The position numbers and the translations under genes are program-made. The notes under the pieces were generated by a model. The model searched no databases. It was not told the DNA's origin and saw nothing but the letters and a program-made list of their open reading frames with translations. 64,000 bases of DNA from Burhinus oedicnemus (Eukaryota > Chordata > Aves > Charadriiformes > Burhinidae): positions 732,916-796,915 of the forward strand of contig VFFE01007082.1 in assembly GCA_008921705.1 (NCBI GenBank), written 5' to 3'. Positions 40,401-53,060 of this stretch are shown in pieces. Within the stretch, counting starts at the first letter, position 1; every line of letters begins with the position of its first letter.

Positions 40401-43400
40401 TTACTTTGGTTTGGTTTTTTTTTTCCCCTCACAACAACGTTCTGCATAAAGGAAAAATACTGAATAAATAAACACTATATTCGTAACAATTTAGTTTACT
40501 GTCGGGCCACACAAGAATTTGCGTACAACACAATTTGCTCAGTTAGTCGGTTCATCTATGAAAATTTCCAGCTACAAATACAGCAAAACTGCCACCCTCC
40601 TCCTCGCTCCTGTTTCAGGAGGAGCCACACAAAAGTAACTCTCACAGCCAGTACGTTTATGCAGAGCACAGGAAGCTGCTTCATCTAATCAGAGTCTCTG
40701 GCCAGTTCGACTAGCATTAAAAGGCAAGTGATGAAATCTCCTCACAAGCACTATTCAACTTTCTTACACAAATATACCACATTTCCAAGACTGCTTTACT
40801 GAAAAAAACCACTCAATTTCAGAAATGTTGCAGGATTAAACCAACGTCATCGTGAAACAATGACTACTTTTGTCTCTCTAAGAATAAAGCAGTCACATAA
40901 CCTTAAGAGTAGTTGCATCACAACTAGGGGGGGAAAAAAAACAAAAAGAAAAAAAAGGAAAGGTACTGTTACACGACCTGAGCTGTGGAGCAGTAATACA
41001 GGACTTCTCTGCAACCACCTAATTAAGATTAAGCCATTTTTACCACAAAAAAGTATTTGATAAATAAACTTCACTATTTAAGCAATGATCCAAACATGTT
41101 TTAAAAGATTCCAAGGTATATTTTGCCTCTACACTGAAATACAACATTTCCCCTTGCTACCTCCCCACTTTTTCTTTACTAACACCAGAAACCAAAGGCA
41201 AATAGTGATTTATAAATAGACGTGTACACCCAATGTTTGGAAGGATCTCTTCAAGCATAACAGCAGAAGACATCTTACAACTGAAATACTACATCGTCTA
41301 AACTTAAGCAGTTGCATTTCGTCTCACACATTCTTACTTCACCCACCAACCACACCGGAACAGGAGAATACTACCAACCCCCAATTCCCTAATTTGCTTA
41401 ATCCCTCTTGACCAAAATGTAAATACTGTCAAAACAGATCTGCTGACTCAACGTTATTCATCAGTTACAGATGCTGTTGTGGGTCAAGCACTTTCATCAT
41501 TCCGTACATAATTATGTATGAATATGGAACCCATAAAACTAACATCATCACAAAAATTACAAAAATACTGCAAGCGCCTTTTTTCTTCTCTGAAGTAAAC
41601 CAGGATAATACCTCATGTATATTGCCAAGCACAGTAATCACACAGATGTTTAAATCTGGATTAGGAGAGTAAAAGCAAATACATTGAAAATCTTAAGTGG
41701 TTTTTGGCAAGCTCTGTAGCTTGGGTTTCCAGTAATTCTACTCACTGGCAGCTCCTCATTCTCACTATACCAAACAACCACCAAAGCAGCTGCTTCTGTC
41801 ATCACCCTACAGAAAGGAAATTCAGGTTACAGCATCACAGGTCAAAGAGTATTAACTGCCTTTGGTAGGGGTTTACTGCTTCTTCCATTGGGAATTTTTC
41901 AGAGATTAATCTCGGAAAGGAGTCATTTAAGCTAAAAGGGGAACAGTCGCTTTCCAATGGCCGAGACTGGTACACAAAGCAGAGGAAGAACAGCCCCTGT
42001 CCATTGCTCGGTCAATGCAAGTTGAAAAACCTGAGGAAAAATGTTAGCTTCACTGCAATCACACTCTAAGATGATGCTGTTTTTTAACTAGAGCCTCAGG
42101 ATAGGTCCATTTACCCAAGTAAGTTTATTACATTCAGCATGGGATAACTTTATTTATCTCTACCCAGTATGGCAGACGTTAGGTCCCTGCTATCTTAAAC
42201 CATTCAGAAGCCAAACATAAGCCAAAAATGTATTTGCAGAGCTACTGGCTAAAGCCGCCTGTTCTCTGCTTTCCAGCAAAGGATGCAGATACCAACAACT
42301 TCAAATCATATTCAAATGCTCTTATTCCTGTTAAAATTTTCAGATCTCCCGAAATGAAGGAAGAGGAAACTAGGATTCTGGTAGGAGACAGGAACCTTAA
42401 TTTCAGAGTCCAGGCCAGACACGATGGGGGTAAGTTGGCAATAAGTGTCCCAAGTGAAGCAAAGTCTGAAAGCAGGCGCTTCACCAAGTCAGAACATTGT
42501 CCCTACCGCATTCTGCTACTTAGTACGATATCCCAAGCACATAAGTGCTTGCAAACACTGTATTTTTATACAGAAAAGGTGTTTAACATTGCACAACAGC
42601 TTCTCAGAACAGTTAAAATCGTAACAGCTTCAGACAAGTCTCGAGGACGACTCCTCTGCCCACAGAAGTTCAAGAGGAACCCTTCAGTGCGAACGAAGCC
42701 GGAACGAAAAGCACTGCAGTTACAGTCCCTGCATTCCCAAAACGCCCTTCTGCATCCTTCACCTATTTGACAGGCAACTCAAGAGCAGCATCGCTCCAGT
42801 ATGTGACACCCGAAGGTCCCAGCCACCTTTCAGGACACAGGATATACACACTTCTGACTAGTCCTTCTCTAGTCAAACCCAGAAGCAGCCAGATGTTAGA
42901 TCCGACTCCTTCTCTAAACCCTTCCCAGTTCCACTCCCAAAGACAGAGAGAAGGAAAAATGTCAATGAATGTGATAAGATCTGCATTTGAAAATGCGTGG
43001 GCAATCTAAAAAAAAGTTATAGCTAAAGTATGTCATGTGAAATCAAGCCAGCATGATTTAACCTTTAAACTTCATTTTAAAGAACTAAGGTGTGGCAGTT
43101 CATAATCATTCTTTTCAACCGATCATTAGCCCACATCCACCTGGTTGAGGGTTTTTTCCCCAGCATTTTAACTCTAGTTCAAATTAAAGTTTCATCATTT
43201 GTTCAGGCACAAAAACCTTCACGTGCTCCTAATCCGAGTCAGGAAAGCAGGATACTACTTCTCCCATGAGAAATGAGTTATAGTCAGACCTGGGCACCGT
43301 AAATTATTAATACGGCCAAACTGCAGTTACCCAGCACACACAGCTCCACAGTTATTTGATCTATACACCTGGAAACCATTATCAGACCAAAAGGCAGACA

Positions 43401-46400
43401 TACCACCTCTTCACACATTAAGTACTTAAACCTCTTAACTAGTATTAAAGAGTCAGGTTTTACAGATAATGTAAAAGCAAGTCCAACAGAAGTGCTCTGA
43501 GACTGAAACAGGAAGGCATCTAAGCGTGCAGGGTAACTAAAAATACGGAGAAGAGCCCCTTTTTCTTATTTAAGCCAGACAGATAAATCTCTTAACGAGA
43601 TTTGTTTGGTCATGTGTTACCAGTCTTAATAAACACAACAGGACCATTCTTCTGTAAGCTTTTAGTCTCATACTGCAAGATAAAAAGGCACTGTTTTCAG
43701 CAAATGCCAGATTAAAGGAAATATGCACTGCAACTGCTAGAGTCCCTTCCACAGAATTTTTCTAATTTTGGTGTCGAGGAAGAATTTTAACTTGGTTTCA
43801 GTGCAAGGGATTGAATTAAAAAAAAAAAGAAAAAGAAAACAGCCCATAAAGATTCCCCCATATACTCATAAGGTTTGAAGAACTGCTTTAAGAAAAGCTC
43901 CAAGATCATTTGTGGAAAGATAACTGGAATAAGACAACCTGAGGAACAGGAAATCTCAGCTGTAACAGCTAGAATGAAGTGCTAAACTAAAAGTACCAGA
44001 ATGCAGGACCAGCACTGTAGTTCAAATACCCGCACGCCTGCTTCAAACACACATAAGAGTAGCTTCTATACAGCTTACCCTTGAGAAGATCCACCTTCTA
44101 TGACACAGCTCCTTAACTGCACAGGCTCGACCTCCCTGGGGAGGCACACAGAAGTTTAACCTTTAAGCTTCAAAAAAGGCTAAAAACATCCATTCCCAAC
44201 TTTCTCCCACATTCTTTCCCTATTTGCCATTTGCTGTTCAAAATGCGAGCTGCAGATACTCAGCGTGACAAAGTATTTTAAGGGTTCATGCAGGATATCC
44301 CTGAAACTATTCCCCATCCCCACGATCCATTCATTCATCATCTCAAACTGGAGAGTCATGTCTAACAGCCTCACGACAACACACATCCTCAGGTGCAAAC
44401 TGAAGTCAAATTCAATGAGAAGCCAGCACAGGAAGGAAAAGAAAAAAAAGAAAAGAAAAAGATACAGCAACACATTTATACCATTACGCTTGGAGAGTAT
44501 TTCACACAGTTGGAGTCAGATTTTGCTAAAGATACTTGCCCCACCTTCCGTAATCCAGATCCTGCTGAGTTCACCTACAGTATTTTCCCATCAGCTGCCA
44601 CATAGAGAGCCTAAACACAGCTCTCTCCTCCTCTGTAGTAAAGGAAAGGAAAATGATCCCAGCTCCTGAAGGCAGCAGCAGAGAATGATCCTACCTGGCA
44701 GCATACACAGAACTGCAAGCCTGTCAATACCAGAGCTTAATAGACAGTACTGGCCCTTCCGATCCTTTAGGCTTTGTATTTCAACAGAACCCAAGGCTTA
44801 TGGCACATCCCACTAGACTATTCTACAACAGCGGATAGCTGCTAAAAAATAAAAATTAAAAAAAATTTAAAAATTGAGATTCATGCAGTCTTTACTACTG
44901 TTGCACTCCCTGTTGTGCTGTGGTCAGTGTCGTACTGGTTTAATATTGCTACTCCTGCACCTGAAAACCAAGAATGAAAGCTTGGAAGAGATGGAGCTGA
45001 GAAAAAGTTACTTTAAATAAAAGTGCTTCTGACCTGCCGCAGTGACTTTTGTTTGTTGTTTGGCTTTTTTGGGATGCTGAGGGGGAGTCAGTTAATAGTC
45101 TGAGAAAACAAGCTGGAAGTTGTTTCAAAAACTGTTATGAAAGACCTGGTTATGATTGTGAACGCAGCCATGTCAGTTCAAGTCACATTTTAATGCCAAA
45201 TAAGAAAAGAAAGTAGCACCAACTTACACAGCGTTGAACTAGAACAACTCTTCCTGACTGATGTTACTGAAAGAAAAAGAAAACATTGATAGCCAAGATC
45301 TGCCTAACCCCCCATGCAGCACTACCTGTTGCAGAACCTTAAGATGTCTTAAAAGCATTTGAGCATTTGTAAAGCTCCGAGATGTCTGAACGCAGGTAAA
45401 TATGATGAGCCTCTTATTACTTTTGGATTCATTCACTACATTTTCTCTAAGCTGTAAAGGATAACTGGCTTCCAAAGTTCTCAAATATACAGACAAACAA
45501 ACTTTTTTCGTACAAGATTAAGACCCTGGTCAGTAAAAACATTAATTTTCTTTCTCTGTTCTCGCGCACCTTATGACTCTCCTCGGAGGACTGTGCCAGT
45601 GTAGTTGGTGCCTTTCCAGCTTCCCAGCTGAGTGGGTGTTGAAGGGGTCCGCTGCCTGTTCTTGAATGCTCACGGGACTAGTCTGTGATCCTCCTGGAAG
45701 CAAGTTTGCTGAAAGTGTTTTAAAAAACTCTTACGAGTCTCTCTCCAATGACTAACACACCTCTTATCAGTTGTCTTCCTTATCTCCTTCACTGGCATTT
45801 TGAGTTTATAACACAAATATAGCACTGGAACACTTTGGCCAGAAATGGTCATTATGAGTTACATATTTACAGTCTGTAGCTCTTGTAAGCCCTCTAAGTG
45901 CATGCAATTAAAAGTGTGTTTGTTCACTTTGAACTGCTCTCTACTAATCATCCCCAAATGGTTCAAGAAGCCAGTGTGTAGGGAAAGAAACAAACAGGCA
46001 CTGACTCCATCAGCATCCCTCACAGCTGGGAGGTAATCGTCATTGAATAAAGGCAGACACTTCAAGGTGTTTCTCAAGACAGACAACAACCTTATTTCCC
46101 CCCCCCCTTACTATTTACCCAGCTTGACCCCAGCAAAGAAAAACAAGAGATCTCCTATTTCTGAGCCGTGCCTTACACCAGCTATGCTCACAGCTGTCAG
46201 TTGTTAAATCACAGCCTGTATAATGCTACGTATCAGCACTCCCCCACTGCACATTGCACCCTCACACCGACAGGCTCTGACTCGGGATATTATGGCATCG
46301 TTCTGAAATCCAGGTCGAGGGTCTGTTTGACAGATGAGCTATGCAGGATGACAGCTTAGATAAGATTGTAAGTCCCCCCCTCTTCAACACAATGTTGATG

Positions 46401-48184
46401 CTACAAAACTTAAAGGAACCGGAGACGAGAAGAGAGCGAAGGAGATTCCTCCCAAAAGCAAAGGAAGATTTCACAAGGCAAAAAAATTACTTCTGCACTT
46501 ACCAACAGAAAACAACAGGCTATTCTGCAGGTTTTCAGAGGAGAAATGTGTTTCATTTCATTTTTCTCAAGGATGTTTCAAAAAATCTTTAAATCTTCCG
46601 TCATACAGCAGCCAGGTTTACCCGGCATTTATGAGAATTTTTAAAGACTGGAGTGGTAAGGATCTAAGAGAGGAAAGCAACATTCCACCTTGTTTGTGGT
46701 ATTCTAATTGGCATAGGACAGGTAGAACAACTATCTACCTGCAAGAGGCCACAAGTTCAGTAAGTACTAAGAACAAAATTTCCTGAGACAGTCAGCTATG
46801 ACCGCAGAGTAGACTGAAACACCAGGGACAGTATTCAGGGTGAAAGTATCCGTTCCTACCTCCTCTGAAAATGGTTGGGCAATTTACGTACCGCACTCAC
46901 ACTAGTGATCTGAGAAAAGCTTTCTAAGAACACCTGCTTTTAGGCAGCTTTCCATACAGGCTTCCATAAAAGTCACGTAATTCCAGGTAAGTCACAATTT
47001 CTCCCCACCTTAATTCAAGAGCAGGAACACAAAATCAATCCAGTCTTAGAAAGTTGCTGTACTCCCAATAAGATTTCCCAATTTTAACAGATTAATTAAC
47101 AAGACTTTCTGTCCTCTCCGTTACGGTTTGGTGAGGGATCTAAGGAAAGAGCAGGGCACTGGAGCTGTCTGCACACCCATTTTGATAGGGGTGTTAGTTT
47201 GGTCACCGGCTGGAGGGCTCAGCTCATTTACCGTGCCGTGATACATCAGACACTGCAGACAGCCCCTCCAAAATCCTACACCCCTTTCGGCTCCCACACG
47301 TACCAAGAAGCCTAAGTACAACTACCGTATAAAAATTCAGATCCCAGCCCACTGTATTGATCCACTCTATTAAACTGTGATGCTTAGAACTTCGCTACTC
47401 ATTTAAAAAGGTGCTTTAATGGCCTCTATAGTCATAACATACGGGAACAAACTGAGCCACAGACAGCAAATATGAAGCCGTGTATTTACTACTTTTTCCT
47501 CTGAAGTAATTCAGGCTAATGTAAATGATTACTACAATATAGGTCTGAGTAATGTGAAGTAGTCGTCCCATAATACCATTTAAAAAAAAAAAAGGACTGT
47601 TTAAAAAGTCCATATAATGCAACATAGCTCCCTCACTTTAAAAGGCTGTTAGGGAGAAAAGGCCCAAGGGACCTGTAAAGAGCTGCTATTGCAACAAGAA
47701 CTGCTATCTAGGGAATTTAATGTCATTTGGAGCCAAGAAAACATCTGCATTATAAGGTTGCTTAACAACATTTAAAACAGAAAAAAAGTTAAACAAGAAC
47801 TTGTTATGACTTACAGCAGATTAATTTGAACATATTCTACTTTTATCAGGCACAATTACTCTGCTGTCTTTCCAGCAACCATATCAAGACAGAACTGGAT
47901 TTGCAGGATTCGGCCAACAAAACACAGATAAGAGACAAAGAAAAAGTGAGATTAGGGTGGAGAACCTAAAACAAAGGCAGTGGCATCCATTCCACCATCA
48001 CCACCGCAGACTAGCCATGGGACTGTCCACACACCAAGAAGTTACACTCTCTCCTGATAAATCATCAAGTATCGTAAAAAAATTCATTTGCTGACAGAGG
48101 TTTCAGAAAAAGACGACACACGTTCCGAAGCAAAAAGGGTAAACCTTGAAAGCATGCATATGGATTTCTTGACAGGCAGTCTGT

Positions 48185-48187
<3 letters not shown>

Positions 48188-48220
<33 letters not shown>
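48188..48220. repeat. A33 mononucleotide run
   Basis: 33 consecutive A, the longest homopolymer in the window. No recognisable retroposon body lies immediately upstream on the plus strand, so a retroposed tail is not demonstrated. The length is likely polymorphic. Confidence 0.95.
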
Positions 48221-48226
<6 letters not shown>

Positions 48227-51200
48227 TCTGTAGTATGTCTACTAAAATAGGCAAAATATAAACATTCCCAAATGCTGTAAATTCAGACCAGGGACACACC
48301 AACAAAGATATCAAAGCATAAAGAGAAATTCCTGGTACACAATAGGAACCAAGCTAACAGGAACAAGAAAGAATACTTTCATGAAACAGAATCGTATGTC
48401 CGTTTTCCAATAGCTCCAGTTTTAAGGAATGCACCAGCACATCACATACCTAATGCCTTCCTGTGAAGTCACTTATTGTAAGACAGAAATGAGTTTTGCG
48501 TAATACTGAAAACATTAATTTGTGTGTGAGACCCTTGTTGCTTTGCAAGCAACTGCAAATGTAACTACATCTAGAACTCTACCCACTGACAACCAATTCC
48601 AATTCCCATTCTAAAATTTATTTTGGTACCTCCATCTCGGCGACATGTCTACCAAGACCTACCAAACTGCCATTCCCTGTATGTATCCAGCTATGCTTTT
48701 CTCCACCAGATATTTCATTTTTAAATGGCTGAACGCTCAGCTGCCCTCTCGCAATCCTTTCATCTTCTAGAAAGCCTCTAAAATATCTTCATTGAGATCA
48801 CCCAAATGAAAACTACATCAGGTTATTTTTGGAAAACCCCTTTGAGCAGCAAAGGCAAAAACTCTGGTCTTCAGCCACATTAACTGTTTTATTTAACTCC
48901 ACGCAACTGCCTGTATATTTGAACTACTCAAAATGGAAGAATAACTGCAGGGTGGGCTCCTCTGATGAGCTGACTGACCAGACATTTCCACTGAAACGCG
49001 GCTATAATTAAAGCAATTTCTCGCTAAGGAAAGCGGCATCCTGAGACTTGCAGAGACCATCGACGAGACTAACTAAAGCTATGCTGCTTAAGTGCTCCAT
49101 AAAATTCCACAACAGCGGAAACAAAGAAATTCTGCGCTCTTTCAGTTCTGCGACAAAGGGGGGGAAAACGGTACAACGTTATCAGCACGAGCAGCAGATA
49201 TTAACAGGATCATTTCTGCTGTCCCATGCTTTAAAACACTTTTTACATAAGCATCAAGACAAATGATATTTCTGTCTACCGAAAGAGTCATTAATTTCAG
49301 ACATCGGTTTCATTTTCTTTGAGGAGCGGCTTATTTTGGTTAATGACAGCGCAGACGTCAGAATTTTGTTCCCTACAAAGCCTCTCTCCCCGGTACAGCA
49401 GCACCGCTGTAATCAGGAGATTAAGGGTGCTTATTCACGTGTGAAATGCAGGCTTGATCTCTGGCTCATATTCTAGACTGTCTACAGCAAGCGGCCAGCG
49501 TATTCTTCCTAACACTTAACAACTGAAATGTATTACATGACATCTCACTTCCTTTATTGCATTTACGGAAAATGGTAACAAATAGCATTTAAAGTAGTAA
49601 AACCTTACTAGTGGAAGTACGACCTTTGGTCTTTGCTCTTCAGCTACAGGAGCAGGTTCTGCTATGAGGCAGCGGGAATATTATTCAAAAAGCAAACATA
49701 CACGATACTGCGTGCAAGAAAGAATAAGCACAAGCACAGGAAGCTGAGACAGAGGTGTACTGTTTAAACCTAAGTTTGGAGTAAACCTATGCAGCAACTA
49801 ATTATCCTTCTATATTCTTGCTAAAGATTTCAAAACACATGTTAAAAGGGGGTTTACCTTTCAAGAGATCATACGATCTCTTGATGACCTTAAGTGACGG
49901 AAAAGCAAAGTTGTCAATAATGGCATTTGACTTCCAACATATTTTTGTTCCAAAAAACCAGAACTGAGTGTCTTTTAGACATCCATGAATACATCCAACA
50001 GGCTCAAGGTCACACTGAGACCCTGGGAGACTCCAATAACCTGTCTCCAGACTATACTCATAGGGCTCAGAAGGAAACAAAGCGTACACCCACCTCCTGC
50101 CCTCAACTTTGTCTCTACCACCCTAACAACCACACACACAAAAGAAAATCTGCCCTGCTTATGCATTATAGGTATAACACAGCAAGATTTGTTACTATTC
50201 AAAGTCCCTGACATTGTCTTCCTGCCTCTTCAAATAATAACGACTTAAATCACCCCATAATATTAAGGCACAATTCCCTTGTTCAAGGTGTAATGCGTGC
50301 AATTGTAATACTTCATTTGAATCAGAAAGGGCCAGCTTACTCCCATACCATCAGCAGCTAAGGCTGAACGTGGAAGGTAACAAGTGGCAGTGAACAGCTA
50401 AATAGGAAATCGTCCATCGTAAGTTTTTAAACACAAGAGAGAAACCACACAAGCCTCACAGATTTGTTTTTCTTGACAAATAACAAGGAAAACTGGAAGA
50501 TCTTAACACATGCAATCATGAAGTAGAACAGACTAACGAACAAAAAACCATTGTCTATAGTCATTTGTAGATTATTTTTTGTACAGTAGGAAAGCAGCAA
50601 CACTCGCTCCAGCCCCAGCAAGTCACTTCTGCTGCCACCCTCCTAGTGCGACTGAAGCAGTTACGGCCATCAAAGCACCGTACGTCCCAGCAAAGCGCAG
50701 CAAGGCAACAGCGCTCCTGGCTCAGTCCCTACACCTACCGCCCCCCGCAACACGGGAAGGTTGTGAGCGAAGTCCCGGAGGCAAACGGTGACTGCATTCA
50801 GACCACCTTCAACGGTCCAGGGAGCGCATCTACACGCCGGTCCTGCCACTGTCCGTACTACACGCGAGTACCCCATCTCTCCTTCGCTCAGTGGCATCCG
50901 CTATGACTTCTCACCGAACAAGCTTCTCAAGGATTACAGAAAAATTCACCTTCTTGTAGCCATGTTCCTGCTCCTGGGCAGCAACCAACCGAATTCCTCG
51001 TTAGCTTTGAAGCACTATTTCTGAAAAAAGGCCCAGTTCACAGGTTTTAGGCATTAAGTGTTTCACAGCTATATATCACGTTTCAAACAGCAGTCTCTCT
51101 CTGCTACAAGGAGGATCGCACCAGTAATCTGCTGGCCACTGCTAATGAACCCATTTGAAAGGGACTTCATAACCGGCTGAGTCTTTCATGAGAAGAGGAA

Positions 51201-52904
51201 GAACACATTAAGAAACGCTCCAAGTGATTAGTCTGCTTCTAATCTAAACCAAGAGGAAGCATTTTAACACTGCATGAAATAACTTCTGACTTTGGTCACG
51301 CTTCAGACGTTAATATAATTCCTACTTCCAGTACGCTGGGTAGATACTCTTAACTATTGTATGACTAAAGGAATGGAATCCTCTGTATCAGAATGAGCCG
51401 ATATAGTTGTATTAATGTATTTAGGTCTGATCTTGTAAGCTGCTGAGAACATTGCAAAATTAGGCCATAAGCCATTAAGTGTGGAATAACCGATACAAAC
51501 GATTAGCGAGCCGCACGTGAAATTTGGTGGCCTCATTCACATTACAATACCACCACATCTCATCATTTGCCACCAACAGTAATCGGGAGATGGCAGAGGT
51601 ACTATGGCAAAAGATGGATTTTGTGGCCTTGTGCCTTAAATCCAGGACTATTCATCCTTTGGGTAGTGATTGATACATTCTCACAAAGCTAAGAGACCCA
51701 AAACATTTAGAGAAGAAGGAGCACATAAAATAACAAATTAAGGAAAATCTCCTTAGCTTTCATAATTACATGCTAATACTCCATGACGCAAATTAAGATC
51801 ACACAAGCCATGTATCATACTGAAAATACTTTCAAAATGGAGGTTATTTTTCCTAAACGATGCGGTATGAAATTCCTAACTCTGTTTTCAAGGTAAAGTT
51901 TTAAGGTTAGACACCAGTAACAGCTCTGAAACAACATGAAAAGATTACTGAAACTGTTTGCAGTCCGTCGCAGACAAGACACTAGGCCAAGCAGAGCACC
52001 TTAAGTGTTCATAGTGGCATTTAATCAATGTGTGACCACGGCATGTCTTAAGACCTTCATTATTCCCACAATAACATAAACAAAGATTATTGTATTTCAC
52101 TTGTTCTTTCAAATAAAAACCTGAGGTGATCCTTTAGCAACCAAACACAGCAAAACAAATTACACTATTTATTATAAATATGGCGCAATAAAGTTTTACT
52201 TCCGAAAGCATACCTCTGAAGATTCTTGGCTACGAAGTTTCCACCATTTACTGCACGTGAGCATTCAGCAACTAAACAAGCAGGAGTTCAGAAGGGCGTC
52301 ATGTCACAAGGGTTTTTTTCCTGAAACACTATCCTAATCAGGAGCTGACTTAAGAGCTACTTTCAGAATACTACAGAAGAAAATTCACCAAGTGCCAGTT
52401 ACCCAAGCAACTGGGACCTAATTAAATCTACCCAACACTTCAGGGATTAGCCTGTTTTCTCCAACAGTCCTGTAGCCTCCCCCTTGAGATAACATATATC
52501 GCTATGGTGAGATTTATTACTTGCTGACTGGTTCTTAACATATGCTGAATTATGATCTGGCCTTTGAATCAGAATGAACTTTGGTGTAAGTGACATTTCA
52601 AAACAATCACATAACTATTTTTTAATTCAGAACATGAAATACATTTTTTATGCGTAGCATTCTAGTATCAAATGGCATTGACAGGGCCAAGAAAGAGCAA
52701 GATAAACTCCCATAGAAGGATATTTGTCAAGCTCTCAGCCCAACAGCAAAGTAAAAACATTTTCAGGATTTTTTCACTAGTGCTGTGCGTATTCTTTGTC
52801 CATTTTTCCTAGACAGGTATAACTTCACTCACACTGCTTACAGTTTAAAAAAAACTCCCACACAGTAATAGCCTTTTTGGAGAGGGGGGGGGACAGCTAA
52901 AAAT

Positions 52905-53060
52905 ACCAACAACACAAACACACCCTGCCCAACAAAGCAAAAAACCACAGCAAGAGTTCTGAGAAAAAAAAAAATAAAAATCCCTATTTCATTCCAGAAA
53001 AAAAACCTCAAAACCTCCAAAGCAAAACACCAAACACCAAACCACAACCACACCATACAC
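52905..53060. repeat. A/C-rich low-complexity tract
   Basis: Imperfect units such as CAAACACACCC, AAACACCAAACACCAAACC and A runs. The open minus-strand frame across it is a composition artefact. Confidence 0.75.

Noticed and set aside
48188..48220. A33 run as the poly(A) tail of a processed pseudogene
   Set aside because: The preceding plus-strand sequence contains no recognisable mRNA-like body or polyadenylation signal context.
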